From: Sandaracinaceae bacterium
GTDB lineage: Bacteria; Myxococcota_A; Polyangia; Polyangiales; JADJQN01
Direction of reading: 5' to 3'
Assembly: GCA_016712745.1 (NCBI GenBank)
Contig: JADJQN010000001.1
Location: 930,001-994,000, forward strand
DNA: 64,000 nt
Shown here: positions 39,874 to 49,957 of the stretch, piece after piece
How the letters are laid out: each line of letters opens with the position of its first letter
Position numbering within the stretch: the first letter of the stretch is position 1
The notes under the pieces: generated by a model
Seen by the model: the letters and a program-made list of their open reading frames with translations, nothing else
What the model was told of the DNA's origin: nothing
The model's database searches: none
Position numbers and translations under genes: made by a program

Positions 39874-42800
39874 TCAGCGGCTTACCGTGTTGACCCAGGG
39901 CGCTGCACCTGTGCGCAGATTCCAGTTCGTGTCGTCGCTAAATGCGGGGCCAATCACGATGTGCGAGAAGACTTCGCGGTCGTCTTCGCTGTCCGCGATC
40001 CCGTAGAGCGTGACGCGCTGTCCCTCGCTCCAGTTATCAGGAGTGAAGCATGCCCACGCGACGTCGGTGTAGGACTCCGTCCAATCATCGGACAGCACGC
40101 GAACACACACGTCTGCCTCAGGCTGATTGGAGAGGTAGATCGTGAAGCGAGTCGAATCGCCTTCGCTCAAGGTCGCGGGCTCTTCACGTTCAGTCACTAC
40201 GTAGAACTCCCGCATATCGTCGTCCTCGTTCACAACGTTCACGTAAACGGGGGCGAGTGCTAGATACTGCTCGTCGTCCGAACGCTCGGCTGTACCGATG
40301 ATGTGCAAGAAGGTATCGCCTTCGGTGTCCGTCACGTCCATGCCAAGGAATGTGACCGCTTGGGGGACGTTCCAGTTGTCTGGGTCGAAGTCGAGCGCAT
40401 CGACTGTAAGCTTGCACGCGTCGTCACGGTCCGACGAGAAGCTGACGTGCACGCGGTCGCGCGGGCGTGAGCGCAAGCTTACCGTGAACGAGGCCTCGCG
40501 GCCCGCCTCGGTGATGCGAAGGTTGGTGGAATCGCTGATGACGATGCCCGGCGTCCCACGTTCATCATCCCAGTTGACGACCGAGACCGTCGGCGGCTCG
40601 AGCGCGGCGTAGTTGCCGTCCTCGACGTCGGTCAGCTTGAAAGTAACGTGGTAGCCAACGTCGCCGTCTTCATCTCCGTCGTCCAGGCCTTGCACGCTTA
40701 CCACCTGCGGAATGAACCAGTTGTCTGTATCGAAGCTGACGGTGTCATTCAGAAGGCGTGCTTCTCGTTCGTTGTCGAGCTGCGCCAGCATTCCGACGCG
40801 ACCTTCGGGCGGAGCCGAGAGAACCACGGTCAACGCTGCGATGTTGCCCCACTCGGACGTGTGCAGACCCTCGAGCGGATTCACTTCGATGCCGGCTGAA
40901 CCAGCCTCGTCGTCGTAGTTGGTAACCGACAAATCGTCGGGGTCAAGCTTGTTGTAGGCCGGGTCTTCCGACTCAATCGAGTCGATAATCACGGTGTAGC
41001 GCTGATTGCCATCGCGCTCCGTGTCATCGAGACCGATGATGCGAAGCACCTGCGGAATCTGCCAGTTGCGCGCGTCAAACGAGATCGAGTCCACGAGTAG
41101 CCGCCCTTCGGTGCTGCGACGCTCGACGCTGACCGGAATAAGCACTCGGCCACGCGGCTCCGCAGTTAGTGCGAAAGTCACCTGAGCTTCGTGTCCGCGC
41201 TCCGACGTAATTAGATTGTCGGTCGGGAAGATTTCGAGTCCGGGTGTGGTCGAACCGACTTCGTTATCTAGGTTTTGCAAGCTCACCGAGCCCGTCGGGA
41301 CGTTGTTGTAGGTCGAGTCGGACGAAACAGCGTTGCTGCAGACGACCGTGTAGGGAACGTCGCCGTCTTCCGAAACATCGTCCATACCCTGGACGATGAC
41401 GCCCCGAGGCGTGCCCCAGTTTGCTGCGGTGATCACGATCGGCGAGTTCGTGACGTGGCCTTCGGCTTCGTTCGTCGAAGCGCAGGTCACGGTCACATCG
41501 GCGCGCGGCGCGCCCGATGCGGCGAGGAAGAATTCAGCGGTGCGCCCGTCTTCCGAAGTTGTCAGTCCAGACGTCGGGCTAACGAGGATGCGGTTTAAGT
41601 CGTAGTCGATATTCACGCCGCCGAAGGTCACAGCGCCGACCGTGCCGGCAATCGCCGTGTAGTCGGGATCTTCGCTTGTTGTGACGGCCGTGCGTACCGT
41701 GAACGGCTGGTCCCCATCCACAAAGCCGTCTGCGAGACCGCGAACGGTGACGGTTTGGTTGACGTTCCACGCATTCGTACCGTCGGGTTCGAAGTGCAAT
41801 GACGAGGGCGAAATGGAGACTTCATCACCGTCGGGCGTCGTGATGCCGACGTTGACGCCACCGCGCGGGATGGTGTTCAGGCGCACGGTGAACGTAAACG
41901 AGCCGCCGCGTTCGTCCGTGTTCGTCACGGCTGCGCGCGTGACGGTCAGGCCCGGCTGTTCGTCGTCGACGTTTGTGCCGGTGATCATCACGGGGTCAGG
42001 CACGTCATAGTTCGGGTCGGCGCTGCTCGTGGGACCAATGCCAACGTTGAAGGTTTGGTCACCATCGTTGGCCGTGTCATCCACGCCGTTGACGCGAATC
42101 GTCTGGGGAGTCTCCCAGTTGGCTGTCGTGAAGCGCAAGACGCTCGTCGAAAGACTTGCCTCAGTCGCGTCATCAATCGTGATGAGAATGAACACGTCCG
42201 TTGTCGGCGCTGTGTTCAGTACAACGGTGACGGTGTCGTTGTCGCCGGCTTCAGACGTGCTCAACGGGCCCGCGGAAATAGTGATACCGGGGCTGTCATT
42301 GTCCGTGTTCTGAACGGCGACGTTGCGCACGAGCGCGGCTGTGTATGCAGCGTCGCCACCTGCGACCGGCACGACACGCACGTTGTAGGTCTGCAAGCCG
42401 TCGGCAATCGCGTCGTCGACGCCAGTAACGGTCACCGTCTGGGGCGCATTCCAGTTCAAGGGGGTAAAGGTGAGAGTCTCGGGGCTCACGGTTCCTTCGG
42501 TCAGGTCAAGGCTTGTAACCGAAACGGAAACATCGCCACTGGGCATTGAGTTCAATGCGACCGTGAAGGTATCGGTGAGGCCAGACTCGGACGTGCGCAC
42601 GCCCGAGAGGCGGCTGAGGATAAGACCCGCTGTGTCGTTGTCCGTGTTCGTCAGCGCGACATCCGGAACGTCGAACCCTTCGTATGCAGCGTCCGAGCTC
42701 GCCGCGTTGCTCGTGATGACATGGAAAAGAACGCTACCATCTGCGAGCTCGTCGTCCACGCCCGTCACTGTGACGACCTGAGGAGCGTCCCAATCTTCCG

Positions 42801-43824
42801 CCGTAAACGTAATCGTCGCCGGAGTAACCGTGCCCTCGCCTTCATCGTCGGAAGAAAGCGCGATGGTCACGTCCCCAGCGGGAAGCGTGTTCAGGACGAC
42901 CGTAAAGGTCGCAGTTCCACCGATCTCTGTGGTTGAAATACCGCTCGTCGGCGTCACCGTCACGCCGGCCGTGTCGTTATCGTTGTTCGTAAGCGTCACG
43001 GACGGAAGGCCGGTGACCGCGTCGTAGTCAGCATCCTCGGAGACCGGGTCGGCGAGATGGACTTGATATGCCACCGGCCCGTCTTGAACGAAGTCGTCTG
43101 CGCCGGTCACGGTGACCGTCTGAGGCGCGTCCCAGTTCGTCGCCGTAAACGTGAGCATCATCGGAGCGGCTGTGCCTTCGGCGCTATTTGCGCTCGCCAA
43201 CCCGATCTGAACGTCCGAGGAGGGCGCGGAGTTCAAGACGACTGTAAACATCGCCGTAAGGCCGTCTTCGTTTGTAACGAGGCCTTCAATCGGAGTCACG
43301 GTCACGCCCGCGCTCTCGTCGTCGATATTGATCACGCTCACGTCGTCCGCAGACAATCCGTTGTAGTGGTCGTCGGTGCTCGACGCCGGCGCGAGATCAA
43401 TCGAATAAGCTTGGTCATCATCACGAGTCGAGTCGTCCACGCCTGTGATGGTCACCGTTTGCGGCGATGCGTAGTTCGCCTGCGTGAACGTCAACGAAGA
43501 AACACTGATCGTTCCTTCCGTTTCATCCAAGCTCGTCAGCGCAATGACCACATCGGCGGTTGGCTCAGTATTGAGTCGAACAGTGAACGTCGCCGTGCCG
43601 CCCAACTCGGTCGTCATCAACCCGGATGCGGGGTCAACGATGATCGCCGGCTCCATCGGTTGGATGTTCGCGTCGTTGCCGCTGTCCGGTCGAAGCATGC
43701 CGCCATCCGTCGGCGGACCGCCTGCATCGTCGGTGATAGTTGGGCCACTCGGGCTGCCGCACGCACCAGTAGCGAGCGCCAAACAGATAAGGACAAGACG
43801 TGAAGGACGAAGAAGAGAGTTCAT
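39874..43824 (-). CDS. Giant lipoprotein with 11 Calx-beta-like repeats
   Basis: A 1316-residue lipoprotein: signal peptide with lipobox ATGAC, a D/G/P-rich spacer (to about residue 55), then 11 tandem repeats of about 110 residues. Each repeat runs from a GLTTxExGxTATFTVxLNxxP segment through PQTVTVTGVDD to an acidic linker such as NTDNDTAG, a pattern of calcium-binding Calx-beta-like Ig folds. The last repeats diverge most. There is no catalytic domain. Likely a calcium-stabilised surface fibre or adhesin. It sits between two pyrimidine-degradation genes without evident link to them. Confidence 0.88.
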   Translation of the reverse strand: MNSLLRPSRLVLICLALATGACGSPSGPTITDDAGGPPTDGGMLRPDSGNDANIQPMEPAIIVDPASGLMTTELGGTATFTVRLNTEPTADVVIALTSLDETEGTISVSSLTFTQANYASPQTVTITGVDDSTRDDDQAYSIDLAPASSTDDHYNGLSADDVSVINIDDESAGVTVTPIEGLVTNEDGLTAMFTVVLNSAPSSDVQIGLASANSAEGTAAPMMLTFTATNWDAPQTVTVTGADDFVQDGPVAYQVHLADPVSEDADYDAVTGLPSVTLTNNDNDTAGVTVTPTSGISTTEIGGTATFTVVLNTLPAGDVTIALSSDDEGEGTVTPATITFTAEDWDAPQVVTVTGVDDELADGSVLFHVITSNAASSDAAYEGFDVPDVALTNTDNDTAGLILSRLSGVRTSESGLTDTFTVALNSMPSGDVSVSVTSLDLTEGTVSPETLTFTPLNWNAPQTVTVTGVDDAIADGLQTYNVRVVPVAGGDAAYTAALVRNVAVQNTDNDSPGITISAGPLSTSEAGDNDTVTVVLNTAPTTDVFILITIDDATEASLSTSVLRFTTANWETPQTIRVNGVDDTANDGDQTFNVGIGPTSSADPNYDVPDPVMITGTNVDDEQPGLTVTRAAVTNTDERGGSFTFTVRLNTIPRGGVNVGITTPDGDEVSISPSSLHFEPDGTNAWNVNQTVTVRGLADGFVDGDQPFTVRTAVTTSEDPDYTAIAGTVGAVTFGGVNIDYDLNRILVSPTSGLTTSEDGRTAEFFLAASGAPRADVTVTCASTNEAEGHVTNSPIVITAANWGTPRGVIVQGMDDVSEDGDVPYTVVCSNAVSSDSTYNNVPTGSVSLQNLDNEVGSTTPGLEIFPTDNLITSERGHEAQVTFALTAEPRGRVLIPVSVERRSTEGRLLVDSISFDARNWQIPQVLRIIGLDDTERDGNQRYTVIIDSIESEDPAYNKLDPDDLSVTNYDDEAGSAGIEVNPLEGLHTSEWGNIAALTVVLSAPPEGRVGMLAQLDNEREARLLNDTVSFDTDNWFIPQVVSVQGLDDGDEDGDVGYHVTFKLTDVEDGNYAALEPPTVSVVNWDDERGTPGIVISDSTNLRITEAGREASFTVSLRSRPRDRVHVSFSSDRDDACKLTVDALDFDPDNWNVPQAVTFLGMDVTDTEGDTFLHIIGTAERSDDEQYLALAPVYVNVVNEDDDMREFYVVTEREEPATLSEGDSTRFTIYLSNQPEADVCVRVLSDDWTESYTDVAWACFTPDNWSEGQRVTLYGIADSEDDREVFSHIVIGPAFSDDTNWNLRTGAAPWVNTVSR

Positions 43825-43898
43825 GTAGCTCCACCCGATTCTTTAGGGTTTGACGAGGGTATCACCCTGAATCCCGGAATATCAGGTGGGTTTTTAGC

Positions 43899-45293
43899 CT
43901 ACCTCAACAATTCCCCGTGCCGAGCACGAGCAATGAAGCGGCCGCCGCCCGAAGTTGTGAGCTTCCCCTGATCAACCACGACTCGTCCTCTTGAAACGAC
44001 CACTTCACTGAAACCCTGAACCTGGAAGCCTTCGTAGGTGCTGTAGTCCACACGCATGTGATGTGTGAACTCGTTCTTCACACTAATCGTCTCTTTGCGG
44101 TCGGGGTTGAAGACGACGATATCGGCGTCGCTCCCTACGGCTACGGTGCCTTTCTTTGGGAAAAGGCCGAAAGTCTTAGCCGCAGCTGTGGACGTCAGCT
44201 CCACCCAGCGGTTCAGGCTCATGCGCTTCTCAACGACACAACCTTGGTACATCAAGGAAAGGCGGTTCTCGACACCGGGCGCTCCGTTTGGAATCTTTCT
44301 GAAATCTTCCTTCCCGAGCTCCTTCTGCCCGGTCATGCAGAACGGACAGTGGTCCGTGGCAACGTTGGCCAGATGGCCTAGCTTGAGGCCCGTCCACAGC
44401 ACGTCTTGATTCCACTTCTCGCGGAGTGCCGGGGTCATGACGTACTTCGCGCCTTCGAAGTTCTCGCGCTCGTAGTAGCTCTGATCGAGGAAGAGGTACT
44501 GCGGACAGGTCTCGGCGATGACGTCGACGCCGCGCATGCGGCCGCGTTTCACTTCTTCGAGCGCGTCCGATGACGACAAGTGCACGATGTAAAGAGGGAC
44601 GTTGGCGACTTCGGCAATCGCGATGGCGCGATGCACGCCTTCGGCCTCCATGCGCGTCGGCCGCGTGAGCGCGTGATACTTCGGCGCGAGTTTTCCGTCC
44701 GCGACGGCGCCCTTCACGATCTCATCGATGACGATACCGTTCTCGGCGTGCATGCAAATGCGCGTGCCGTTCTCACCAGCGCGGCGGAATGTACGATAGA
44801 GCGTGCCGTCATCGACGTAGAGCACGCCGGGGTACGCCATGAAGAGCTTGTACGAAGTGACGCCTTCGTTCGCGAGTCGATCCATCTCGGGCAAACGCTC
44901 GTCAGGCATGTCCGTCACGATCATGTGAAAGCCGTAGTCGATGGTCGCTTTGCCGTCGGCCTTCTTGTGCCAGACGTCGAGCCCCTTCAGCGTCGACTCG
45001 CCCTTTGACTGAATGGCGAAGTCGACGATGGTCGTCGTGCCACCATGAGCGGCGGCGATGGTGCCTGATTCAAAATCATCCGCAGACGTCGTGCCACCGA
45101 ATGGCATATCCATGTGCGTGTGCGCATCGATGCCGCCGGGGATGACGAGCTTGCCCTTCGCGTCGATTACGCGGTCGGCCCGTACGTCGAGCGTGGCGCC
45201 GATTTGTGTGACCTTCTCGCCCTCGACCAGCACGTCTGCGAAGTAGTCATCGGTCGCTGTAACGACCCGCCCACCCTTGATCAGCAACGACAT
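43899..45293 (-). CDS. Dihydropyrimidinase (D-hydantoinase type)
   Basis: Opens dihydrouracil/dihydrothymine to N-carbamoyl-beta-amino acids; 464 residues. The metal site DAHTHMDMPFGG, the carbamylated Lys region VTSYKLFMAYPGVLY, further His ligands in ICMHAENG and YIVHLSSSDAL, and Asp in NVATDHCPF are all present, as is the substrate-binding NGAPGVENRLSLMY. The ATG at 45293 is set by GGAGG 6 bases upstream. It is the second step of the pyrimidine pathway encoded around it. Confidence 0.95.
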   Translation of the reverse strand: MSLLIKGGRVVTATDDYFADVLVEGEKVTQIGATLDVRADRVIDAKGKLVIPGGIDAHTHMDMPFGGTTSADDFESGTIAAAHGGTTTIVDFAIQSKGESTLKGLDVWHKKADGKATIDYGFHMIVTDMPDERLPEMDRLANEGVTSYKLFMAYPGVLYVDDGTLYRTFRRAGENGTRICMHAENGIVIDEIVKGAVADGKLAPKYHALTRPTRMEAEGVHRAIAIAEVANVPLYIVHLSSSDALEEVKRGRMRGVDVIAETCPQYLFLDQSYYERENFEGAKYVMTPALREKWNQDVLWTGLKLGHLANVATDHCPFCMTGQKELGKEDFRKIPNGAPGVENRLSLMYQGCVVEKRMSLNRWVELTSTAAAKTFGLFPKKGTVAVGSDADIVVFNPDRKETISVKNEFTHHMRVDYSTYEGFQVQGFSEVVVSRGRVVVDQGKLTTSGGGRFIARARHGELLR

Positions 45294-45407
45294 AGAAAGC
45301 CTCCGGTTCGGTCGCGAAGCATACGCCATATTGCACGAGGAACGACCGCGAATTGCTCCCGGGGCGAGGCTCTCGATCATTGCCGGAAGGAGCGCTATTA
45401 GGACGCG

Positions 45408-46031
45408 ATGACCAACGACGGACCCTTGCACGCGAGCCAGATTTTCGAATCACGGGCATTCGATGACCTGGACGTTTCTGGCGAGCGCTTCGTGGGCAAA
45501 GAGTTCTTTCGTTGCACCTTCAAGAATTTACGGGCCGGCGAGTCGACATTTGAAAAATGCCAGTTCGAAAAATGCGTATTTGATGAGTGCGATCTAACAC
45601 GTTGCTGCCTCTCTCACACCTCACTGCATGGAGTCGAGTTCCGCGGTTCGAAGCTGCTGGGTGTCAATTTCTCTCAGGCGAACAAGAACGTGGACATTTC
45701 GTTCAGCGACTGCGTGTTGCGCTACGCGGTATTCGACGGCATGGCACTTCGGGACACGCGCTTTTCGGATTGTCAGCTACAAGACGCACAGTTTCAAAAA
45801 ACGGACCTCGTGAACGCCGATTTCACCGGAAGCGATTTAGCCCAAACAGTGTTCGACGGATGTGAGCTCAGTGGCGCGGACTTCTCGAACGCCCGCGCCT
45901 TTCTTCTTGACCCAAGAGCTAACCGCGTTCGAGACGCCTATGTCTCGGCCGACACTGCCGCAGCGCTGGTCCATGCGATGGGGTTTCGCGTCGCTGGTTA
46001 CCACTCCCGCGCTAAAAGAATTCGTCGCTAG
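45408..46031 (+). CDS. Qnr-like pentapeptide repeat protein
   Basis: A 207-residue protein made of A(D/N)LxF-type pentapeptide repeats (FEKCQFEKCVFDECDLTRC, TDLVNADFTGSDLAQTVFDG) forming a right-handed quadrilateral beta-helix. The C-terminal LLDPRANRVRDAYVSADTAAALVHAMGFRV resembles the capping helix of Qnr proteins, which mimic DNA and protect gyrase/topoisomerase IV. Length is also Qnr-like (about 215). No membrane or signal sequence. A direct role in quinolone protection is inference; many such proteins have other targets. Confidence 0.82.
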   Translation: MTNDGPLHASQIFESRAFDDLDVSGERFVGKEFFRCTFKNLRAGESTFEKCQFEKCVFDECDLTRCCLSHTSLHGVEFRGSKLLGVNFSQANKNVDISFSDCVLRYAVFDGMALRDTRFSDCQLQDAQFQKTDLVNADFTGSDLAQTVFDGCELSGADFSNARAFLLDPRANRVRDAYVSADTAAALVHAMGFRVAGYHSRAKRIRR

Positions 46032-46075
46032 GCATCGGTCTCGGACGAGCGCGGAGCACATGGTAGTCTCGCGGC

Positions 46076-46849
46076 ATGCAAAACAAAGTTGTCGTCATCA
46101 CGGGCGCAAGCTCAGGGATCGGAGCCTCGCTGGCGCAGCAAACCGGAAGCGCTGGCGCGAGCGTCGTCTTGGTCGCTCGTCGTGAGAAAGAGCTGAATGA
46201 GGTCGCTGCCCGAAGCGGCAACCACACGTTGACGGTGGTCGCGGACGTGACCAAGCGCGCCGAGCACGAACGCGTTGTGGCGAGCGCGATCGCGAAGTTT
46301 GGGCACATCGACGCGTGGGTGAACAACGCTGGGCGCGGTATCACTCGTCTTCCGTCGCAGATCACCGATGACGATTTCGACTCGATGATGCTGGTGAACG
46401 TAAAGTCGGCTCTCTACGGAATGCAGGCGGTGCTACCCCATTTCAAAGAACGCCAGGCCGGCCACATCATCAACGTCTCATCCATGCTGGGTCGCTTGCC
46501 GCTCGCGACTTTTCGATCGGCGTATGTTGCCTCTAAGCACGCGCTCAATGCATTGACCGCGGGCTTCCGGATGGAGCTTCGTCCCGACTTTCCGGGCATC
46601 CAGGTGAGCAGCGTGCATCCGGGCATCGTCGCAACAGAGTTTGGCGCGAACGCCTTGCACGGTGGAGCCGACTCGCGCTCCTTCCCCGGCGCGCAATCCG
46701 CGGAGGAAGTTGCAGCAGTGATCGCCACGACGATTGGGACTCGGCGCGCTGACGTCTACACGCGGGATGGCGCGCAGACCATGGTCGTCAACTACTACAG
46801 CGCCCCAGACATGGGCGAGGCGGAGCAGAAGCCGCCGTTCATGCGCTAG
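46076..46849 (+). CDS. Short-chain dehydrogenase/reductase
   Basis: A 257-residue classical SDR. The nucleotide-binding TGASSGIGASL is near the N-terminus, NNAGRG marks the fourth strand, and the catalytic Ser and YVASK sit in IINVSSMLGRLPLATFRSAYVASKHALNAL. The substrate is unknown, and an SDR is not needed by the surrounding pyrimidine pathway. The gene converges on cydB with a 10-base overlap. Confidence 0.9.
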   Translation: MQNKVVVITGASSGIGASLAQQTGSAGASVVLVARREKELNEVAARSGNHTLTVVADVTKRAEHERVVASAIAKFGHIDAWVNNAGRGITRLPSQITDDDFDSMMLVNVKSALYGMQAVLPHFKERQAGHIINVSSMLGRLPLATFRSAYVASKHALNALTAGFRMELRPDFPGIQVSSVHPGIVATEFGANALHGGADSRSFPGAQSAEEVAAVIATTIGTRRADVYTRDGAQTMVVNYYSAPDMGEAEQKPPFMR

Positions 46850-47861
46850 GGGGCTGCGCGTGCGCTTCACGTTTGAATACGCGCAGCAAGAAGTAGAGCG
46901 CCGGAAAGATCAGTAGGCAGCCACCGACCAACGCGAACAACAGGACGCGCAACACCGGCGCGGCCGCGGCCGTGTTGTAGACCGTGATGTCGCCTGCGCC
47001 TGGCCCGCCCACCAGCAAAACGGGAAATTGAAGTCGAAACCATCCCGCGAGCACGAAGCTAACCTGCGCCGCGGCGAGCACACGCGCCATTTGCCAACGC
47101 TCTGTCGCGACGCTCCACCACAACGGAAGCTGCACGAGCGTTGCGAGCGCCATCCCCGCAAGTGCCAAGGGATGTTCGATGAACTGCGAAAAGAGCGGGA
47201 CGCCGCTCCATGCGGCGCACGGAAAGACCAACGCACCGACAGCAACCGCGACGGCGTTCAGCGCACGCGCGCGCGTCCGAAACACCGCACGCGAGGATTC
47301 CTCTTGAGGCTCCCCGATGAGATAGACCGCAGCTAGGAACGCGAAAAGTGTGCACGTGAATAGTCCGAGTGCGGCTGCAAACGGCGTGCACCAACGTGCG
47401 ACGTAGGCGTCGTAGAACGTGACGCTTGCGCGAGCCGGTGTTGCGAGACCTGCCGCGATCACGCCAAGCATGAACGGCGTAATGAGGCTCGCCACTCTGA
47501 AAACATTCAAATAGTAGAGCTGTGAGCGATCACGCACAGCGTCGTAATGACGAAACGTGAACGCGCATCCGCGCAGGATGATGCCGATGAGCATGATCGG
47601 GAGCGGGATGTGGAACGTCGTCGAGATTTGAGCGTAAGCGCGCGGAAAACCGTTGAACAAAATCACCACGGCCAGAATGAGCCACACGTGATTGGCCTCC
47701 CACACCGGTCCCATGGCGCCATCGATCACATGCCGCTGGTCTTTGCGGTGCTCGCGTCCCAACATGAGCTCCAAAATGCCCGCGCCAAAGTCCGCACCTG
47801 CGAACACTGCGTAGAACAAGATTGAGATGCCGAGGAAGGTGGCGACGCTTTCAACTAACAC
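46839..47861 (-). CDS. cydB: Cytochrome bd-type quinol oxidase subunit II
   Basis: A 340-residue membrane protein with about 8-9 helices. The N-terminal LFYAVFAGADFGAGILELML and VWEANHVWLILAVVILFNGFPRAY are the signature of CydB/CioB. It pairs with CydA encoded upstream, the two coding regions overlapping by 11 bases (47851-47861). It forms the second subunit of the high-affinity terminal oxidase. Its 3' end overlaps the SDR gene. Confidence 0.93.
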   Translation of the reverse strand: MLVESVATFLGISILFYAVFAGADFGAGILELMLGREHRKDQRHVIDGAMGPVWEANHVWLILAVVILFNGFPRAYAQISTTFHIPLPIMLIGIILRGCAFTFRHYDAVRDRSQLYYLNVFRVASLITPFMLGVIAAGLATPARASVTFYDAYVARWCTPFAAALGLFTCTLFAFLAAVYLIGEPQEESSRAVFRTRARALNAVAVAVGALVFPCAAWSGVPLFSQFIEHPLALAGMALATLVQLPLWWSVATERWQMARVLAAAQVSFVLAGWFRLQFPVLLVGGPGAGDITVYNTAAAAPVLRVLLFALVGGCLLIFPALYFLLRVFKREAHAQPPSA

Positions 47862-49143
47862 GGCGGAATTGCCTCACCATCAAGAAGCCGACCACGAAAC
47901 TGAGCAGTACATAGACGAGAGTGAACAGCGCCATCGGCACGACCAAGCCCGGCATCGGCGTCACAGCGTCGGCGGTGCGCATGATCCCATAGATGATGTA
48001 AGGCTGACGACCGACTTCGGTGACGACCCACCCTGCTTCGATGGCGATAAAGCCGAGCGGCGTGCACCACGCGAGTGTTCGAAGCAAGCCACGCTTCGCG
48101 AGCCACGCCTTCTTGCGCGTCAGTGCGACGAGCGCGATGCATGCGATAGCCGCCAACAGCGAGCCGATGGCCACCATGATCTGAAACGCGAAGTGCGTGA
48201 TCGCGACGGGAGGCCAGTCCTCCCGCGGTATCGTATCGAGCCCATCAACGCGTGCGTCAAAATCGCCATGCGCGAGCAAGCTCAACATGCGCGGTATGTG
48301 CACGCCATAGCGCGTAGTCTGGTCGGCCTCCGATGGAATGCCTCCCAGCACAAGCGACGCGGGCTGTTCACTTTGGAAGAGACCTTCCATCGCCGCGAGT
48401 TTCGCTGGTTGCAGCAGGGCGACTTGTTTCGCGAGCCGGTCTCCGTGAAGAGGCTGAAGAATCGAAGCCACGGCCCCAATGGCTAGCGCGATGCGCAGCG
48501 CTTTCTGATGAAGCTCGTTGTTGGGATCGCGCAGCAAGCCGTATGCGTGAATGCCAGCGACCGCAAAGCCCACCGCCGCGAATGACGCGATGGTCATATG
48601 TAGGCCCTGATGCCACGCGGCCTTGTTGAACATCGCGGCCACCGGATCGATGTTGACGGCGTGGCCGTCGACCCAGTCGAATCCAGTGGGACTGTTCATC
48701 CACGCGTTGGCACAGATGACAAACATTCCGGAGAGCACGCCGGTGACGCCAACCGCGACTCCGCTCGCCCAATGCACCCAGGGTTTCACGCGATTCCACC
48801 CGTACAAGAAGACGCCCAGTGCGATCGCTTCGAGAAAGAACGCAGTGCCTTCCCACGAAAATGGCATGCCGATGATCGGGCCTGCGTGTTCCATGAACTT
48901 CGGCCACAAGAGGCCGAGCTCGAAGGAGAGAACGGTTCCCGAAACTGCATCGGTCGCAAAGAAAATCGCTACGCCCTTTGACCAGGTCTTCGTGAGCTGC
49001 AGGTAGATCTCGTTGCGCGTGCGAAGATATAGGAAGTGCGAAACCGCCATTAGAAACGGCATCGCGATTCCTATCGTCGAAAAGACGATGTGAAATCCGA
49101 GCGAGACCGCCATCTGCGTTCGCGCGGCGAGCAGGTCCGACAT
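47851..49143 (-). CDS. cydA: Cytochrome bd-type quinol oxidase subunit I, short Q-loop form
   Basis: A 430-residue haem-bearing subunit from MSDLLAARTQMAVSLGFHIV. Expected haem ligands and conserved blocks are present: His in LGFHIVFSTIG, FSWEGTAFFLEAIALGVFLYGW, HQGLHMTIASFAAVGF and the quinol-site WVVTEVGRQPYIIYG. At 430 residues it lacks the long Q-loop of E. coli CydA (about 520), placing it with the cyanide-insensitive CioA group. It should reduce oxygen at low tension with ubiquinol or menaquinol. Confidence 0.94.
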   Translation of the reverse strand: MSDLLAARTQMAVSLGFHIVFSTIGIAMPFLMAVSHFLYLRTRNEIYLQLTKTWSKGVAIFFATDAVSGTVLSFELGLLWPKFMEHAGPIIGMPFSWEGTAFFLEAIALGVFLYGWNRVKPWVHWASGVAVGVTGVLSGMFVICANAWMNSPTGFDWVDGHAVNIDPVAAMFNKAAWHQGLHMTIASFAAVGFAVAGIHAYGLLRDPNNELHQKALRIALAIGAVASILQPLHGDRLAKQVALLQPAKLAAMEGLFQSEQPASLVLGGIPSEADQTTRYGVHIPRMLSLLAHGDFDARVDGLDTIPREDWPPVAITHFAFQIMVAIGSLLAAIACIALVALTRKKAWLAKRGLLRTLAWCTPLGFIAIEAGWVVTEVGRQPYIIYGIMRTADAVTPMPGLVVPMALFTLVYVLLSFVVGFLMVRQFRRVS

Positions 49144-49159
49144 GGAAACGTACCGTGCC

Positions 49160-49816
49160 CTAGTCAGCCGAAGACTGAAAGCCCTGCTGCGCGACGCGCG
49201 CTGCACGCGCCTCGTTCACCGCCTGCCTGAACCAATCGATGTTTGAACCGAGCGCCGTTTTCGGAATCACGAAGGCTTGCACCGGCGAGATCATAAGATA
49301 GAAGCGCGAGTCGTCTTCGAGCAGATCCCGAATCACGTCCCACTGCACGGACGTCTGCCCGCCCTTCCAATCGATCCGCACCCCATCCGGGGTGGCCGTC
49401 ATCGTGCGCGCGCCCATGGCCAACGGATTGCGCCGCGCTGCGCGTCGCGCAATCACTCCGTTCTTCATCAAGACCCGCATGGTCGCAAAGAGCATGAGCA
49501 CCACCAGAAGCAGCACGAGAAGCGCACCAAGAACCAGCACTAGAACGTGCAGCGCGCCGACGAGCGTCCTCTCGACCGGGGTTGGATGCGCGCTGAGCTC
49601 AACGATCCAATTGGCATTGCCCTCGACCAGAGTAACCAGCCCGCCGAAGCCCACTAACAGTGTGACGCTCGCCAGCAGCACACCGCCCAGGATCTTTCGC
49701 CGGCGTACCGCGGCCGGGTTCGTCAGTCCGAAGCGCCCCTTAAGACGCTCCTGGTAGAGACGCTCTTGCAGTGCGACCAGGTCTTCGATTGTCGTCTCGT
49801 AGCTCGCCGTGAACAT
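49160..49816 (-). CDS. Membrane protein with YcxB-like C-terminal domain
   Basis: A 218-residue protein beginning MFTASYETTIEDLVALQERL. Two membrane helices (about 45-68 and 88-115) flank a short loop, and the C-terminal cytosolic domain (MTATPDGVRIDWKGGQTSVQW ... FVIPKTALG) resembles YcxB-like/PH-like domains. The GGGGAAG directly before the ATG at 49816 is a weak ribosome binding site; an in-frame codon at 49936 would reach the next gene. It ends 16 bases before cydA and may share its transcript. Function unknown. Confidence 0.7.
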   Translation of the reverse strand: MFTASYETTIEDLVALQERLYQERLKGRFGLTNPAAVRRRKILGGVLLASVTLLVGFGGLVTLVEGNANWIVELSAHPTPVERTLVGALHVLVLVLGALLVLLLVVLMLFATMRVLMKNGVIARRAARRNPLAMGARTMTATPDGVRIDWKGGQTSVQWDVIRDLLEDDSRFYLMISPVQAFVIPKTALGSNIDWFRQAVNEARAARVAQQGFQSSAD

Positions 49817-49957
49817 CTTCCCCAGGAATATAGCGGTGCGTGGGGGCGAACCGCGCGGATCATCAAACAAATTCTTGTTAATGTTGGCCTCGGGGTGGAG
49901 CCAGGGTCTTTCACCTGCTAAGAACGCCTGCCTCAAATGAGCAATGGAGAATTCGTA

